From CAZYSK01 sp964649415 (GTDB lineage: Bacteria > Chloroflexota > Anaerolineae > B4-G1), in NCBI GenBank assembly GCA_964649415.1, contig CAZYSK010000016.1, positions 28,666 to 92,665 on the forward strand: a stretch of 64,000 bases of DNA, written 5' to 3'. Made by a program: the position numbers and the translations under genes. The notes beneath the pieces are model-generated. The model was given only the letters and a program-made list of their open reading frames with translations. It had not been told where the DNA came from and ran no database searches. Each line of letters begins with the position of its first letter. Positions within the stretch are counted from its first letter, which is position 1. Below are positions 61,530-64,000 of the stretch, piece after piece.

Positions 61530-63050
61530 ATGAAGACGTCACGTACGCGCAACCGTAGACTGTTGGCCGTGGCAGGCATCGCCCTGCTGGTCGCCCTACT
61601 CGCCATCCCCACGGTGTGGGCCTATGAGGGCCGGGGCGGTGACGTGGTCACCATCGGGGCCGACGAGGTGATTGACGACGACCTCTACGTCACCGCCGGC
61701 GAATTCACGCTGGACGGCACCGTCAAGGGCGACCTATTCGTCGCTGGCGGGATCCTAGAGGTCAACGGCGTCGTGGAGGGCGACCTGGTGGCCGCGGGCC
61801 AGAGCGTCGCCATCAACGGCACCGTGGGCGACGACGCCCGCATCGCAGGCTACGCCCTGGCCGTCGAGGGCGAGGTGAAAGACGATCTCATCGCGGTGGG
61901 ATTCAGTATGGAGCAGGAGGCGGAGTCCACCGCCGGTGGGGACCTGCTCTACCTGGGCTACCAGACCACGCTGGCCGGTGACGTGGACGGGGGCGCCGAG
62001 ATCAACGCGGGCGCTGTGGAGATCGCGGGCACCATCGACGGTGACGTAGTCGTTGACGTCGGCGGGGCCGAGCCCGGGCAGCAGATGCCATCGGGGTTCC
62101 CCTTCTTCGGCGCTCCGAATATGCCGCCGGTCCCCTCGGTGCGCTCTGGCCTGACGGTGCGCGAGAGCGCCAGCATCGGCGGGGACCTGGACTACACTGC
62201 AAACAGCAGGGTGGACGTCCCGGGTGGGGCGGTCGCCGGAGACATCGGTTTCACCCAGTACGTCCCCGAGGTCAAGGAGAAGCCGGCCGTGAAAGCACCC
62301 TCTCCGGCCATGCTCGCGGGCCGTTGGTTCCTGCGCCAACTGCGCCGCCTGATCACGCTCCTACTCGTGGGGGCGTTGATGATGTGGCTGGTACCTGATT
62401 GGACGCGCAAGATCGCGGACAACGTCCGCTCCAAGCCGCTGCCCAGCCTGGGATGGGGCGTGGTCGCCATCGCCGCGTTCGCGCTGGCGATGCTCGTGCT
62501 CGTCATCGCCACCGTGCTGCTGGCCGTCGTGTTTGGTCTCGTGACACTGGGCGAACTGGCCGGGCGCTTTGCCACGCTGGGCGGGCTCGCCATGGGCACA
62601 GCCGGGTTCAGCTTCAGCGTCATCTGGGCCTACGTCACCCGCGTCGTCATCGGCGTGCTGCTGGGCCAACTGATCTTCACGCTCTTCAAGTCCCGGGCCG
62701 CCAAGCACCGCTGGTGGCCTATGCTCCTGGGCGTGTTCATCTTCGTACTCGTGGCCGCCATCCCCGTACTGGGGTGGCTCGCGCGGTTGGCCGCCGTGCT
62801 GCTGGGCCTGGGCGCGATCTGGCTGTGGGCCAGCGAGTGGCTGAAGAGCCAAAGGCCCGCGCCCGTCACAGCAGAAGCGGAGGGTAGGACGCCTGTAGCG
62901 ACATCGGACACGACGGAAGGCCGGACCTCGGGCCGCCAGCTCTCAGACCCGCACGACTGGGACGTAGCCGAGAGCCCTCAGGCAACACCAGGGCCAGAAG
63001 CGGATGAGACTCTCGGGGGTCCGCCTTCAGACCCGCACGAGAGCGCGTAA
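61530..63050 (+). CDS. exported bactofilin-like beta-helix protein with C-terminal membrane helices
   Basis: A 506-residue protein. Residues 9-32 are a signal peptide (LLAVAGIALLVALLAIPTVW). Residues about 35-260 are beta-helix repeats of the polymer-forming/bactofilin type, e.g. LDGTVKGDLFVAGGILEVNG, VEGDLVAAGQSVAINGTVGD and AGTIDGDVVVDVGG. Residues about 270-450 form several membrane helices (LITLLLVGALMMWLVPDW, AAFALAMLVLVIATVLLAVV, VIWAYVTRVVIGVLLGQLIF, LLGVFIFVLVAAIPVLGWLA). A short acidic tail follows. GGAGGG lies 7 bases before ATG 61530. Bactofilins are normally cytoplasmic, so the exported form is unusual. I infer a membrane-associated extracytoplasmic scaffold. Confidence 0.85.
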   Translation: MKTSRTRNRRLLAVAGIALLVALLAIPTVWAYEGRGGDVVTIGADEVIDDDLYVTAGEFTLDGTVKGDLFVAGGILEVNGVVEGDLVAAGQSVAINGTVGDDARIAGYALAVEGEVKDDLIAVGFSMEQEAESTAGGDLLYLGYQTTLAGDVDGGAEINAGAVEIAGTIDGDVVVDVGGAEPGQQMPSGFPFFGAPNMPPVPSVRSGLTVRESASIGGDLDYTANSRVDVPGGAVAGDIGFTQYVPEVKEKPAVKAPSPAMLAGRWFLRQLRRLITLLLVGALMMWLVPDWTRKIADNVRSKPLPSLGWGVVAIAAFALAMLVLVIATVLLAVVFGLVTLGELAGRFATLGGLAMGTAGFSFSVIWAYVTRVVIGVLLGQLIFTLFKSRAAKHRWWPMLLGVFIFVLVAAIPVLGWLARLAAVLLGLGAIWLWASEWLKSQRPAPVTAEAEGRTPVATSDTTEGRTSGRQLSDPHDWDVAESPQATPGPEADETLGGPPSDPHESA

Positions 63051-63066
63051 CACACAACACGTAGCA

Positions 63067-63117
63067 GAGAAACCAGGTTTCTTCCCGCGATGCATATCGC
63101 CAGAAACCTGGTTTCTC
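63067..63117. repeat. inverted repeat between convergent genes
   Basis: GAGAAACCAGGTTTCT (63067-63082), 19-base loop, AGAAACCTGGTTTCTC (63102-63117), one central mismatch in 16. Each arm is itself nearly palindromic. It shares the AGAAACC/GGTTTCT core with 41906-41941. It may act as a bidirectional transcription barrier between the bactofilin-like and Yip1 genes. Confidence 0.75.
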
Positions 63118-63146
63118 AACCGCTCGGCAGGCTCGCCAGCCAATCC

Positions 63147-63926
63147 TCACTGCATCTGGTTGACGACGTCCTCGAACATCTCGCCTATCGCGGGGCCCAA
63201 GATGACCAGCACCACGCCGACCAGGCACGCCACGCCGACGGTGAGGATCAAGCTGGGCACGAAGATGGCGGCGACGGCCTTGCCCGTGCTCAGGTCGTGG
63301 GTCACCTTGACGACGCGCACGTTGAGCACAATCGAATATACGATGAGGGGCAGGGAGACAGCGACGAGCAACAGGGATACGACAATGACACCCACATTGC
63401 TCGGTCCTGCGACTCCGGAGATGAGCGCCCCAAGAACGCCCATCACCAGGCCCACCACCCCCATGACAATCCCAATCGGGACGCTGAACAGGGACTGCAG
63501 GTAGGTCTGGGTGCCGAAATCGCCCTTCCCACCGAAGATGCGCGCGCCCAGGTACACGATTCCGTTGGCGATGTAGAAGCCGAGCAAGGTTTGCACGGCC
63601 CCCTGGCAGACGGAGCACAGCGCGCTCGTGCCCGCGCCTGCGGCAGTGGCCCCCGCCAGTTCGGGAGGCATGTCGGAGAGCAGCATAGACGCCGCCTGAC
63701 TGCCGCCTCCAATCAGGGCGGTGAGCCCGGACAGCACGGCGGTGACCACGGCCAGGATCAGCACGCTGATCAAGGCGTTGGAGCCGCTGGCGCGGAGCGC
63801 CTCTTGGGCGAAGAATGCCTCGGACATCCTCAGGACCTTGAGCCACAAGGGGGGAACCTCGCCAAAGGATCGTGGAGACGGACTGGCGGAAGGGCTCTCG
63901 TACATCGGGGATTGCTGTTCAACCAT
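63147..63926 (-). CDS. Yip1-family polytopic membrane protein
   Basis: A 259-residue protein. After a 50-residue Ser/Pro-rich cytoplasmic leader come five membrane helices (ISVLILAVVTAVLSGLTALI, SALCSVCQGAVQTLLGFYIA, IGIVMGVVGLVMGVLGALI, VGVIVVSLLLVAVSLPLIVY, AIFVPSLILTVGVACLVGVV). The GxGDFGTQTYLQSLFSVPIG loop is of the Yip1/DUF1282 type. Yip1 proteins in bacteria are of unknown function. AAGGAGG lies 6 bases before ATG 63926. It is convergent with the bactofilin-like gene. The end of the window (63927-64000) contains an AT-rich stretch that may be its promoter, but no clean hexamers. Confidence 0.8.
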   Translation of the reverse strand: MVEQQSPMYESPSASPSPRSFGEVPPLWLKVLRMSEAFFAQEALRASGSNALISVLILAVVTAVLSGLTALIGGGSQAASMLLSDMPPELAGATAAGAGTSALCSVCQGAVQTLLGFYIANGIVYLGARIFGGKGDFGTQTYLQSLFSVPIGIVMGVVGLVMGVLGALISGVAGPSNVGVIVVSLLLVAVSLPLIVYSIVLNVRVVKVTHDLSTGKAVAAIFVPSLILTVGVACLVGVVLVILGPAIGEMFEDVVNQMQ

Positions 63927-64000
63927 GTTCTACCTCCTTGTATAGAATACCCTCGGTATCTACGTGCACTTTAACAACCACAGAGCGTGCTTGCGGGAAT

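Overview
The window looks like a chromosomal segment of a high-GC bacterium, most likely a member of the Chloroflexota (Anaerolineae-like). This is an inference from gene content. It carries a Tad pilus locus with no secretin gene, as expected for an envelope without a classical outer membrane. It also carries very large extracellular beta-helix/Ig-like proteins, several polytopic GT-C glycosyltransferases, a VanW protein, and surface proteins ending in an LPLxLR-type tail. I see no rRNA, tRNA, CRISPR array, transposase or phage gene.

Layout. Positions 1-4.8 kb are mostly on the + strand: the end of a TPR protein, nucleoside diphosphate kinase, an SPFH/band-7 protein, a lactate-permease-family transporter, and a HEPN/MNT pair whose HEPN half is truncated. 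Positions 4.9-12.4 kb are on the - strand: a VanW protein, a ClpP/SppA-like membrane protease, a rhomboid protease, a HerA-like ATPase, an inositol-monophosphatase-family enzyme and a truncated sfsA remnant. At 12.5-14.5 kb (+) is proS. It is preceded by a consensus promoter, a short proline-containing leader ORF and a textbook terminator with a competing antiterminator, which together read as a ribosome-mediated attenuator. From 14.5 to 17.7 kb (-) lie a low-molecular-weight phosphatase coupled to an unrecognised GT-A-like protein, the hibernation factor, and a ComF-type phosphoribosyltransferase.

Positions 17.8-33.4 kb (-) form a Tad/Flp pilus locus: Flp pilin, a very large TadE-like pseudopilin/adhesin, a secreted PKD protein, a small membrane protein, TadE, a TadG-like vWA protein with an inserted carbohydrate-binding-like domain, CpaB, a receiver-CpaE fusion, the CpaF ATPase, TadB and TadC. 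Separate promoters are visible for the pilin, the large adhesin and the cpaB block. A NarL-type two-component pair (33.5-35.4 kb) lies directly upstream. Positions 35.5-41.9 kb (-) encode four polytopic membrane proteins of GT39/PMT type. Positions 41.9-56.2 kb (-) hold one giant surface-protein gene of about 4,750 codons, interrupted by a single in-frame TGA; it has seven beta-helix modules, many Ig-like repeats and a terminal PKD domain. It is followed by a methyltransferase and a polyprenyl-phosphate mannose synthase-like GT2. Together with the GT39 block these suggest a surface glycosylation pathway next to its likely substrates. Positions 58.5-64 kb carry a copper chaperone and CopA ATPase, a secreted bactofilin-like membrane protein, and a Yip1-family protein.

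Several families of small palindromic or tandem repeats are scattered through the intergenic regions. One 24-bp palindrome also occurs inside two coding sequences, with a compensatory base-pair change between copies.
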